The notes below the pieces were generated by a model, which saw nothing but the letters and a program-made list of their open reading frames with translations, was not told the origin of the DNA and made no database searches. 5,578 nt of DNA, taken from positions 1-5,578 of the forward strand of contig JAHFEM010000158.1 in NCBI GenBank assembly GCA_023248505.1, written 5' to 3'. A program made the translations under genes and the position numbers. Each line of letters begins with the position of its first letter. Positions within the stretch are counted from its first letter, which is position 1. This stretch comes from Nitrospirota bacterium (GTDB lineage: Bacteria > Nitrospirota > Nitrospiria > SBBL01 > Manganitrophaceae). This document shows positions 1-5,578 of the stretch, in pieces.

Positions 1-1161
1 GTGCGCGGGGGGGGTGCGGCCGCCGGTGTAGCGTTCCAGCATCGTCAGGGTCCGCGAGAGGAGATTGCCGAGGTCGTTGGCGAGATCGCTGTTGATCCGG
101 TTGACGAGCGACGCCTCGGAGAAGTCGCCGTCTTGCCCGAAGGGAACTTCCCGGAAGAGAAAATAGCGGAACGGATCGGCGCCGTAACGATCGATGATCT
201 CGCCCGGATTCACGACGTTCCCCCGGCTCTTCGACATCTTCTCCGCGTTCACCGTCCACCATCCATGGGCGAAAAGTGTTTTCGGAAGGGGGAGGCCGAG
301 GGCCATCAGGATCGTCGACCAGTAGACGGCATGCGTCGTTAAAATATCTTTTCCGACGAGATGAAGATCGGCCGGCCACCATTTTTGAAATCGCGCCGGA
401 CGGGTGGCCGGTCCATTTTCTGGGCCATCGGTGGAATAACCGGGGATCGAAATGTAATTGACCAGGGCATCGAGCCATACGTAGGTGACATAGTCAGGAT
501 CGAACGGGAACGGAATCCCCCACGGCAGGCGGCTCTTGGGGCGGGAGATGCAGAGATCGCCGAGCGGCTTCTCCAGAAATCCCAAGACCTCGTTCCGCCG
601 GCTCTCCGGCCGGATGAAATCGGGATGATCGCGGATGTATTGCCGAAGGCGGTCTTGGTATTGGCCCATCTTGAAGAAGTAGTTCTGCTCGGAGAGATGC
701 TCCACCGGCCGGCCGCAGTCGGGGCACTTTCCGTCTACGAGATCTTTCTCGGTCCAGAACCGCTCGTCGGGGAGACAGTACCATCCCTCGTAGCTGGCGG
801 TGTAGAGCTCTTTCTTGTCCCAGAACTCCCGGAGAACGGTCTGCACGACCCGCTGGTGCCGCTCCTCGGTCGTCCGGACGAAATCGTCGTTGGAAATATC
901 GAGCTTCTTCCAGAGGGTCTGAAAGCGGACGACCGTCTCGTCGGCATGTTGCTGCGGGGGGACCCCTCTCTTTGCGGCGGCCTGCGCCACCTTCTGGCCG
1001 TGCTCGTCGGTGCCGGTGAGAAAGAAGACGTCGTGTTGGAGCAGCCGATGATAGCGGGCGAGGACGTCGGCGGCGATCGTCGTGTAGGCGTGGCCGATGT
1101 GCGGCTCGTCGTTCACGTAATAAATCGGGGTGGTGATGTAGAACTTCTCTTCCGATTTCAT
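1..1161 (-). CDS. metG: Methionyl-tRNA synthetase (MetRS), N-terminal 387 residues, 3' end beyond the window
   Basis: Class I aminoacyl-tRNA synthetase that activates methionine with ATP and charges tRNA-Met in the cytoplasm. Translating the minus strand from the ATG at 1161 gives 387 codons open to the left edge. Seen directly: an N-terminal FYITTPIYYVND segment, the HIGH signature at residues 21-24, a TGTDEHGQK segment at 49-57, the tRNA-acceptor connective-peptide region with a Cys knuckle (C129, D132, C146, C149), a VWLDALVNY segment, and KMSKS at residues 308-312 followed by RGN. The catalytic domain is therefore complete. The helical anticodon-binding domain and any C-terminal tRNA-binding domain are missing because of the window edge, not because of a lesion. 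The ATG overlaps the holB stop as ATGA (1158-1161), and an AAAAGG lies 7 bases upstream, so translational coupling to holB is likely. Oddity: one of the four usual knuckle cysteines is Asp. Identity is certain. Confidence 0.97.
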   Translation of the reverse strand, partial: MKSEEKFYITTPIYYVNDEPHIGHAYTTIAADVLARYHRLLQHDVFFLTGTDEHGQKVAQAAAKRGVPPQQHADETVVRFQTLWKKLDISNDDFVRTTEERHQRVVQTVLREFWDKKELYTASYEGWYCLPDERFWTEKDLVDGKCPDCGRPVEHLSEQNYFFKMGQYQDRLRQYIRDHPDFIRPESRRNEVLGFLEKPLGDLCISRPKSRLPWGIPFPFDPDYVTYVWLDALVNYISIPGYSTDGPENGPATRPARFQKWWPADLHLVGKDILTTHAVYWSTILMALGLPLPKTLFAHGWWTVNAEKMSKSRGNVVNPGEIIDRYGADPFRYFLFREVPFGQDGDFSEASLVNRINSDLANDLGNLLSRTLTMLERYTGGRTPPAH

Positions 1162-2210
1162 CCCGAGGCCTTTTGCTTCTGGTTGATCACTTTGTCTCTT
1201 AATTGCATAAGGAGGGTCTCCAGGGCAAGCTGGCGGTTGATGTTGCGGATCTGCGCCTGGTGGATCTCCTGGAGATCGGCCAAGAAGGCGCCGACCTCAT
1301 GCGTGTTCATGCGGGCCGCCCAGCGCTTGATCTCTTCATGGCGCCAACTGTAGACGAGCCAGGAGGGATCGAGCAGGTCGAAATTCGGGACCGATTGGAG
1401 CACCAGCACATCGCGGAACCAGGCCGCGAGGTATTGGAGCGACTGGGCCAGGACCGCTTCGTCGCGGGAATGGGCGGTGGCGACATCGAACAGGACCTCA
1501 TAGTCGTTGAGGGTCTTCTCGGAGACGAGGGTGTAGAGTCCCGCCTCGATCTCCCGCGCGTTTTCGATCTCCAACGAGAGCGCTTCCCCCAGATCGCCGC
1601 CGGTCAGGGAAGCGATCAAGCGGGCATCGTGCGTCGACCACCCTTTCCGCTCGGTGAGAAGGGTTTCCACTTGCGAGAGCGAGAGGGGATAGAAGGCGAT
1701 CTTCTGGCAGCGGGAGAGGATCGTCTCCGGAAGGGAGAACGGCTTGGAGGTGATCAAGATCACGACCGCATGCATCGGCGGCTCTTCCAAGGTTTTCAGG
1801 AGGCTGTTCGCGGCGGCGGCGTTCATCTTGTCCGCCGGATCGATGAGGATGATCCGCTTCGGCCCGTCGAGCGGCTTGAAGATGATCCGGTCCTGCAAGG
1901 CGCGGATCTGCTCGACCTTGATCGTGCTCCCCTCCGGTTCGAGGATCGTCAGATCGGGGTGGTTTTGAGCGGCCAGTTTCTGACAGGAGAGACAATGATT
2001 GCATGGCTCGATCCACCCTTCCGATTCCCCCTCCGGCATCTGGCGCTCGCGGCAGAGGAGGGTCTGCGCAAAGGTGAGGGCGACGGTTCGCTTGCCGATT
2101 CCCGCCTCTCCCATGAAGAGGAGGGCATGAGGGATCTCCTCCGAGAGGAGCATCGATTGCAGAATGTCGAGCGCCCGGGGGTGCCCGATGATATCACGAA
2201 AGAACGGCAT
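1158..2210 (-). CDS. holB: DNA polymerase III subunit delta-prime (clamp loader)
   Basis: Clamp-loader AAA+ subunit that, with delta and DnaX (tau/gamma), opens and loads the beta sliding clamp. The 350-residue protein is near the usual family length. Visible motifs: Walker A GEAGIGKRT at residues 34-42; a zinc module formed by C53 plus C-x2-C-x2-C at C70, C73 and C76; a Walker B-like strand IILIDPAD at 120-127; the family box NSLLKTLEEPP at 135-145; a sensor-1-like ITSKP at 153-157; and the SRC arginine-finger motif at 166-168. The C-terminal part (from about 200) is helical, like the collar domain. The P-loop looks able to bind ATP, but the acidic Walker B residue that normally follows D124 is Pro (DPAD), so hydrolysis is doubtful; delta-prime is commonly non-catalytic. 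The ATG at 2210 has GGGAGG six bases upstream, inside the end of tmk, and the two genes overlap by 17 bases. The stop overlaps the metG start. Confidence 0.95.
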   Translation of the reverse strand: MPFFRDIIGHPRALDILQSMLLSEEIPHALLFMGEAGIGKRTVALTFAQTLLCRERQMPEGESEGWIEPCNHCLSCQKLAAQNHPDLTILEPEGSTIKVEQIRALQDRIIFKPLDGPKRIILIDPADKMNAAAANSLLKTLEEPPMHAVVILITSKPFSLPETILSRCQKIAFYPLSLSQVETLLTERKGWSTHDARLIASLTGGDLGEALSLEIENAREIEAGLYTLVSEKTLNDYEVLFDVATAHSRDEAVLAQSLQYLAAWFRDVLVLQSVPNFDLLDPSWLVYSWRHEEIKRWAARMNTHEVGAFLADLQEIHQAQIRNINRQLALETLLMQLRDKVINQKQKASG

Positions 2211-2814
2211 CCACAGCCTCCCTGATTTTTTTAGCGATTTCTTCGACGCTGGCGTCGGTTCGGATCACCTGAATGCGGCGCGGGTTTTTTTTGGCCAGGT
2301 GGAGATAGCCTTCCCGGACCGCTTCATGAAATTGAAGCGCTTCCTGGTCGAGCCGGTTGATCTCCTCCCGTCCCTTCAATCGAGCGAGGCCTTTCTTGAC
2401 ATCGATGTCGAGCAGCAGGGTGAGATCGGGCTGGAGCCCGCCGGTCACGAAACGGCCGATCAGCTCGATTTCCCGTTTCGAAAGCCCGCGGCCGAATCCC
2501 TGATAGGCATAGGTGGCGTCGGCGAAGCGATCGCAGAGGACGACTTTCCCTTCGGCCAGAGCGGGGAGGATGACCTCTTTCAAATGCTGGGCGCGGCTGG
2601 CGAGGTAGAGGAGGAACTCCGTCTTGGCGTCCATCATCTGATTTTTGGAATCGAGAATCAGCGAACGGATCGCATCGCCGATCTTGGTTCCGCCCGGCTC
2701 GCGCGTCCGAACGACGGGGAATCCGCGCGCCTCCAGCGAATGGCCGAGGATCGCCATTTGGGTGGTTTTGCCGCTCCCCTCGACCCCTTCGAATGTGATA
2801 AAATGCCCCTTCAC
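2194..2814 (-). CDS. tmk: Thymidylate kinase (dTMP kinase)
   Basis: Phosphorylates dTMP to dTDP with ATP, a required step in dTTP synthesis in the cytosol. The chosen GTG start at 2814 gives 206 residues, the usual length for bacterial enzymes. Motifs numbered from it: P-loop FEGVEGSGKTTQ at 8-19; REPGGT at 38-43; the DRF motif at 95-97 followed by TYAYQG at 101-106, which contacts dTMP; core strand PDLTLLLDID at 129-138; and a LID region with R145, R149 and R154, as in the E. coli type that carries arginines in the LID. The reading frame stays open upstream to 2880, but those codons (including a TTG at 2880 and an ATG at 2856) overlap the predicted promoter, and the product would carry an atypical tail. 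The ribosome binding site is weak (GGCGGA three bases before GTG). First gene of the tmk-holB-metG run. Identity is certain; the exact start is likely. Confidence 0.95.
   Translation of the reverse strand: MKGHFITFEGVEGSGKTTQMAILGHSLEARGFPVVRTREPGGTKIGDAIRSLILDSKNQMMDAKTEFLLYLASRAQHLKEVILPALAEGKVVLCDRFADATYAYQGFGRGLSKREIELIGRFVTGGLQPDLTLLLDIDVKKGLARLKGREEINRLDQEALQFHEAVREGYLHLAKKNPRRIQVIRTDASVEEIAKKIREAVDAVLS
2217..2222 (-). promoter_or_regulatory. Shine-Dalgarno site of holB inside tmk
   Basis: The minus strand reads GGGAGG followed by a six-base spacer and the holB ATG at 2210-2208. The site lies within the last codons of tmk, so holB ribosomes load on mRNA that tmk ribosomes are still reading. 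It supports the ATG at 2210 as the real start despite the 17-base overlap. Confidence 0.75.
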
Positions 2815-2844
2815 GAATCCGCCGATAGAAGTTGATTCATTCGA

Positions 2845-2880
2845 AACGACTATCATAATGGAGGCATGGCCAAATTGCAA
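2845..2880 (-). promoter_or_regulatory. Predicted sigma70-type promoter of the tmk-holB-metG operon
   Basis: On the minus strand, a -35 box TTGCAA (2880-2875, four of six matches to TTGACA) and a -10 box TATGAT (2857-2852, five of six matches to TATAAT) are separated by exactly 17 bases. Transcription would begin near 2845, leaving a leader of about 30 bases before the tmk GTG at 2814. The position in a divergent intergenic region and directly ahead of the operon supports it. Recognised by eye only; no start-site data. Confidence 0.6.
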
Positions 2881-2919
2881 CGATGTTATTGTGATCGCGG
2901 AGTAAAGAGCGAAAAGGGG

Positions 2920-2980
2920 ATCAGCGCTCAGCTAATAATTAAGATTTTCAAGAACTGATGGCTGAACGCTGATTGCTGAC
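2920..2980. repeat. Heptad-phased CTGA/TCAG repeat forming an imperfect inverted repeat
   Basis: The right half has CTGA at 2955, 2962, 2969 and 2976, exactly seven bases apart, each followed by a variable triplet (TGG, ACG, TTG, CGA). The left half has the complementary TCAG at 2921 and 2928, also seven apart. The segments 2920-2932 (ATCAGCGCTCAGC) and 2961-2973 (GCTGAACGCTGAT) are reverse complements at 12 of 13 positions around a 28-base, AT-rich loop, so a hairpin or cruciform is possible. The element lies between the tmk promoter and the hydrolase start. From memory, not checked here, similar GCTGA-type heptad strings are scattered through intergenic DNA of various bacteria and often leak into predicted proteins. 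Its function is unknown. Confidence 0.6.
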
Positions 2981-3001
2981 GACTTGTTTCTGGATGCCTT
3001 G

Positions 3002-4003
3002 ATGAGTATCGACGACTTTAACCCTGCCTGGTGGTGTCCGGGGCCGCACTTGCAGACCGTGTGGCGGCGGCTCTATGGAGAGATCCCTTCCGTTACCCTC
3101 CGCCGGGAGCGGTGGGAGACCCCCGATGATGATTTTCTCGATCTCGACTTCCTCGATCCCGACCCGGCGGGGGGAGCCGGGCCGATCCCGACCGTCTTGT
3201 GCCTCCACGGCTTGGAAGGGTCTTCCCGTGCGAAATATGTTCTCGGCATGCTCCGTGAGGCAAACCGGCTCGGCTGGCGGGGCGTGGCGCTCAATTTTCG
3301 GTCGTGCAGCGGCGAGATAAATCGGCAGCGGCGGTTTTACCATTCGGGGGAGACGACCGATCTCGACTGGGTCGTCCGCCGTCTGACCGCGCGCTTTCCG
3401 GGGGCGCCCCTCTTCTTGATCGGTTTCTCGTTGGGAGGGAATGTCCTCCTCAAATGGCTGGGGGAGCAGGGGGAGAAGGCGCCCGATTCGGTGCGGGCGG
3501 GGGTGGCGATCTCCGTCCCGTTCGATCTTGCCGCGGCGGCTCGGAGCATCGATCGGGGATTCAGCAGAATCTATGGAAAGGTTTTTTTAAAAACGCTCAA
3601 AGAGAAGGCGCTGATCAAGGAGCGGCAATATCCCGGCTTGGTCGATCCGGCGCGGGTACGGCGGATCGCTTCCTTCGCTGCGTTTGATGATCAGGTGACG
3701 GCGCCGGTGCATGGCTTTTTGGACGGGCTCGATTACTGGACGAGCACCAGCTCTCAAAAGTTTCTCGATGCGATCCGAAGGCCGGTTCTCCTCATCAACG
3801 CGCAGAACGATCCGTTCCTGCCGAGCGAATGCCTTCCCCGCAAGATCATCGAGCAGTCCCAATGCCTCTCGGCCGAGTTCCCTCCCTCCGGCGGCCACAC
3901 CGGCTTTGTCGGGGGGCCATGGCCCTGGCGGGTCCGTTATTGGCCTGAATCCCGCGCTTTTGCTTTTCTTTCCTCCGTGCGGGACCGCTTGGACAACGAT
4001 TGA
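3002..4003 (+). CDS. yheT: YheT-family alpha/beta-fold hydrolase (COG0429-type)
   Basis: Predicted serine hydrolase of the YheT/ABHD1-3 group, 333 residues, a typical length; the physiological substrate is unknown, probably a carboxyl or lipid ester. No signal peptide is seen, so it is probably cytoplasmic. Motifs numbered from the ATG at 3002: the family N-terminal box PAWW...PHLQTVW at about 8-21; HGLEGSS at 69-75 (oxyanion-hole region); NFRSCSGE...YHSGE at about 98-117, highly characteristic of YheT; nucleophile elbow GFSLGG with S143; acid D270 in NAQNDPFLP; and H299 in GGHTGF. The triad is therefore complete. A TTG at 2984 would add six residues but has no ribosome binding site and falls next to the heptad repeat, so ATG 3002 is preferred, though its own Shine-Dalgarno is weak. 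It is transcribed away from tmk and converges on the mini-PstS gene. No clear promoter was found for it. Confidence 0.9.
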   Translation: MSIDDFNPAWWCPGPHLQTVWRRLYGEIPSVTLRRERWETPDDDFLDLDFLDPDPAGGAGPIPTVLCLHGLEGSSRAKYVLGMLREANRLGWRGVALNFRSCSGEINRQRRFYHSGETTDLDWVVRRLTARFPGAPLFLIGFSLGGNVLLKWLGEQGEKAPDSVRAGVAISVPFDLAAAARSIDRGFSRIYGKVFLKTLKEKALIKERQYPGLVDPARVRRIASFAAFDDQVTAPVHGFLDGLDYWTSTSSQKFLDAIRRPVLLINAQNDPFLPSECLPRKIIEQSQCLSAEFPPSGGHTGFVGGPWPWRVRYWPESRAFAFLSSVRDRLDND

Positions 4004-4037
4004 ACCCGCATTGCGCTGACGCATCGCGCTTGCGGGT
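4004..4037. other. Stem-loop between convergent genes, possible terminator
   Basis: Immediately after the hydrolase stop codon, ACCCGCA (4004-4010) pairs perfectly with TGCGGGT (4031-4037). Inside it, GCGC (4013-4016) can pair with GCGC (4026-4029), leaving a nine-base loop and a small internal bulge. Its place between two convergent genes suits a bidirectional terminator. Neither flank has a run of T, however, so it is not a classical intrinsic terminator. The remainder of this 101-base gap (4038-4104) shows nothing further that I can support. Confidence 0.35.
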
Positions 4038-4104
4038 ATGAACGCATTCGGAGAATCTTCAATCCGGTGTCGGGACGGGCGTTCGGAGCGTTTCTGGGAG
4101 GGTC

Positions 4105-4536
4105 TTACTTGGTAATTTTGAGGACTTTGACTTTATCGGTCGGCGTATTGGCCGATACGTAAGCGATTGCGTCGGCGTTTTCTTGGACATAGGCCAGTGC
4201 GTCGGCATCGGATGATTTCTCCGGCGGGGGGACGTCGCGGCCGGAGAAAATCTTCTGCCGCCAGTAGCTATTGATGGCCGTGATCGTTTTTTCGTGAATC
4301 TCTTTGGAGAATTTTTCCCGCACCGGCGAGGAGGTCGCCTGGTCGACGGGGAGGGCCTTTCGCCCGTTCTCCCACTGCGTCACCTTCTTTAAAAAAAACT
4401 CCGATACCTGTGCCTTTGTCATCGACGTGACCTCGTTGGAGGCATTCACGATGACCTTGAATGAAGCGCCTTCTTGAGCTGAGACCAGACCGCTCATCAG
4501 GAAAAGGAGGATCAACGGCGGAAGGATCGCCCTCAT
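4105..4536 (-). CDS. Small secreted PstS-like (phosphate-binding superfamily) periplasmic protein
   Basis: A 143-residue exported protein resembling the short proteins usually labelled phosphate ABC transporter substrate-binding protein. Residues 1-20 form a Sec signal peptide (Arg2, hydrophobic core ILPPLILLFLMSG, likely cut after VSA), leaving about 123 mature residues. The mature part has an initial strand FKVIVNASNEV at 26-36, then FFLKKVTQW at 47-55, ALPVDQ at 61-66, SSPVREKF at 69-76, SYWRQKIFSGR at 90-100, a PPP turn at 103-105, and a final AYVQENADAIAYVS at 115-128. These match the second half of the PstS fold, so it is about half the size of a true PstS and may not enclose a ligand in the same way. 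No free-cysteine lipobox is seen. A GTG at 4566 would extend it, but the ATG at 4536 has GAGGAG upstream and begins the signal peptide properly. It follows the porin gene by 114 bases. Ligand and role are not established. Confidence 0.85.
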   Translation of the reverse strand: MRAILPPLILLFLMSGLVSAQEGASFKVIVNASNEVTSMTKAQVSEFFLKKVTQWENGRKALPVDQATSSPVREKFSKEIHEKTITAINSYWRQKIFSGRDVPPPEKSSDADALAYVQENADAIAYVSANTPTDKVKVLKITK

Positions 4537-4546
4537 CGAAGATGAT

Positions 4547-4552
4547 CTCCTC
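4547..4552 (-). promoter_or_regulatory. Shine-Dalgarno site deciding the start of the mini-PstS gene
   Basis: GAGGAG on the minus strand lies ten bases before the ATG at 4536, a slightly long but workable spacing. The alternative in-frame GTG at 4566 is upstream of this site and would put ten polar or basic residues ahead of the signal peptide, so the ATG is favoured. Confidence 0.6.
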
Positions 4553-4590
4553 ACTTTTGACCGCACCGGCTCTCCAGGCTCAGATATCGT

Positions 4591-4615
4591 GGAGCGGCTC
4601 CTTTATCCGGAGCGG
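4591..4615. repeat. Short GGAGCGG direct repeat with a small inverted repeat in the porin/mini-PstS spacer
   Basis: GGAGCGG occurs at 4591-4597 and again at 4609-4615. Within it, GCTCC (4597-4601) and GGAGC (4609-4613) can form a five-base-pair hairpin with a seven-base loop. There is no T-tract on the minus-strand downstream side, so it does not look like a terminator separating the two genes. It could be an RNA-processing or attenuation site, or chance. The rest of the 114-base spacer (4537-4650) has no other visible signal. Confidence 0.25.
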
Positions 4616-4650
4616 GTCGGTTGGAGAGGTAAAAATCATTCTCCATTGCT

Positions 4651-5578
4651 TTAAAAAAGGAATGAGAGACTGCTGGCATAGAGCCGCCACTTGGTTTCAG
4701 GGTTCGGATTCTCCGCCGCACTGAGAAGGGCGGTGCCGCGAATAAAGTGAGCGTCTGCTTTCCAGACCAGATAATCGGTCAGGTTGTAATTAAATCCGAC
4801 GGTGATGTCGGTCTGATAGTCTTTGGCCTTCAAAACGTCCCGCCGGCGAGGATAATAGACATCGTAACGAACCACCGGCATCAGGCGATCGGTGATGAGA
4901 TAGGTGGCCTCCAGATAGTAACCGAGCCTGCGGGGGTCTTTTGGATTTTTCAGCTCACCCTGATGATAGTGCAGCGCCAACTCGCCTCGCAGGTTCAGGC
5001 CGATGGGGGAGAAATATTCGACGGAGGGGATGTAGGTGGTCATTCGAATCCGCTCCCCGGTGTCCGGCATCTCAACCCCTGAAATGAGGGTCTGTCCGAA
5101 CCGGAAGGTTCGCTTTGGCGTGTTGAGCCAGAGACGCGCGCCCGCCACATTTTCATATCGGCGGGTTCTGGCGATATCGAAAAAGCTCGTTCCCCCGTAA
5201 ACGTCGTATTCAACCTCGAGTCCGAGCGTTGAGATCCGGCCGCTGAGTCCCGCGCCTTTGAAAGTCGAGGGGCTGAACTCGGTTGCTTCGGTGTAGAAAG
5301 CGGGAAGGAGGGTGAGCGGGAGGATCGGGTAGACATCCCGTATCTCGTTATAGATTCCGATCGGCAGCGGCATTTTCCCAAACTTCAAATGAAGCGGGTC
5401 GTTGAAGGTATATTCACCAAAGGCCCATTCTAAGCCGACGGAGTCATCCGTTTGCGACGAAGAGAACAGCTCCATCCAGACTTGGAAGCGGTCGGCCGGA
5501 TTCGCCTTGATGAGAAGATTATAAGCGCTGAAGTCAAAAGTGCCTCGCGAGTCGGCGCCGAGAAACGTGTTGGCGCTT
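4651..5578 (-). CDS. Porin-like outer-membrane beta-barrel protein, N-terminus beyond the window
   Basis: The reading frame runs open from the right edge to the TAA at 4653-4651, giving 308 visible residues; the start codon and signal peptide lie outside, so the internal Met codon at 5475 is not taken as the start. The protein has many short amphipathic strands with alternating aromatic and polar residues (YQTDITVGFNYNL, RLGYYLEATYLI, MPVVRYDVYY) joined by charged turns, and it ends SLSFLF with a C-terminal Phe, the usual recognition signal for the outer-membrane assembly machinery. The segment LKFGKMPLPIGIYNEIRDVY followed by LLPAFYTEATEF resembles a motif (roughly GxYNExRDV then LLPxxxY) that I recall from proteobacterial porin-like proteins found beside small PstS-like genes. 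It probably forms a diffusion channel or a binding barrel; the substrate is unknown, with phosphate or another anion a guess from its neighbour. It is upstream of the mini-PstS gene and probably co-transcribed with it. Its promoter is outside the window. Confidence 0.8.
   Translation of the reverse strand, partial: SANTFLGADSRGTFDFSAYNLLIKANPADRFQVWMELFSSSQTDDSVGLEWAFGEYTFNDPLHLKFGKMPLPIGIYNEIRDVYPILPLTLLPAFYTEATEFSPSTFKGAGLSGRISTLGLEVEYDVYGGTSFFDIARTRRYENVAGARLWLNTPKRTFRFGQTLISGVEMPDTGERIRMTTYIPSVEYFSPIGLNLRGELALHYHQGELKNPKDPRRLGYYLEATYLITDRLMPVVRYDVYYPRRRDVLKAKDYQTDITVGFNYNLTDYLVWKADAHFIRGTALLSAAENPNPETKWRLYASSLSFLF

Noticed and set aside
361..1353. A 330-codon open frame on the plus strand opposite metG and the end of holB
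   Set aside because: It is antisense to the unmistakable MetRS and delta-prime sequences, shows no recognisable motif, and is the kind of open antisense frame expected from GC-rich codon usage.
1203..2225. A 340-codon open frame on the plus strand covering almost all of holB
   Set aside because: It mirrors holB codon by codon, is rich in Arg, Asp, Gly and Glu from antisense GC-rich codons, and has no domain signature. The holB motifs on the other strand are decisive.
2164..2835. A 223-codon plus-strand frame opposite tmk
   Set aside because: It is an antisense shadow of a clear thymidylate kinase, with no motif or ribosome binding site of its own.
2881..3001. Candidate plus-strand promoter for the hydrolase using TAATAAT at 2933 as a -10 box
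   Set aside because: No acceptable -35 box lies 16-18 bases upstream; the AT-rich stretch is better described as the loop of the inverted repeat.
2948..3343. A 131-codon minus-strand frame whose end reads through the heptad repeat (peptide tail SNQRSAISS)
   Set aside because: It is antisense to the conserved N-terminal part of the YheT-type hydrolase, and its C-terminus is simply the translated repeat, a common annotation artefact.
4044..4090. Near-repeat GCATTCGGAG / GCGTTCGGAG in the convergent spacer
   Set aside because: Only ten bases with a mismatch, in a GC-rich spacer; too short to separate from chance.
4461..4724. An 87-codon plus-strand frame spanning the mini-PstS/porin spacer
   Set aside because: It overlaps both the signal-peptide coding part of the mini-PstS gene and the porin C-terminus in antisense and has no protein-like composition.

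Overview
The window is ordinary chromosomal DNA from a GC-rich Gram-negative bacterium. The Gram-negative assignment rests on a C-terminal outer-membrane beta-barrel ending in phenylalanine and a small signal-peptide-bearing periplasmic protein. The phylum cannot be fixed from this sequence. The gene order and protein style would suit Nitrospirota or a deltaproteobacterial lineage, but that is an impression, not a measurement.

Left block (1-2880, minus strand): a compact housekeeping operon, read right to left as tmk (thymidylate kinase), holB (DNA polymerase III delta-prime subunit) and metG (methionyl-tRNA synthetase, cut by the left edge). tmk and holB overlap by 17 bases, and holB and metG by 4 (ATGA). 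A good sigma70-type promoter (TTGCAA, 17-base spacer, TATGAT) sits about 30 bases upstream of the tmk GTG start. The operon links dTTP supply, the replicative clamp loader and methionine charging of tRNA.

Middle (2815-3001): a 187-base divergent intergenic region. It holds the tmk promoter and a heptad-phased CTGA/TCAG repeat whose two halves form an imperfect inverted repeat. To its right, on the plus strand, is a stand-alone YheT-family alpha/beta hydrolase with a complete Ser-Asp-His triad. A stem-loop without a T-tract follows directly after its stop codon.

Right block (4105-5578, minus strand): a probable two-gene unit. A porin-like outer-membrane beta-barrel, cut by the right edge, is followed 114 bases later by a small (143 aa) secreted protein of the PstS-like, phosphate-binding-protein superfamily. 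No ABC permease or ATPase gene is in view. This pair is the least well understood part of the window.

No RNA genes, CRISPR arrays, insertion sequences or complete mobile elements were seen. I found no convincing evidence of a wholly new system. The most interesting items are the heptad repeat and the barrel plus mini-PstS pair.
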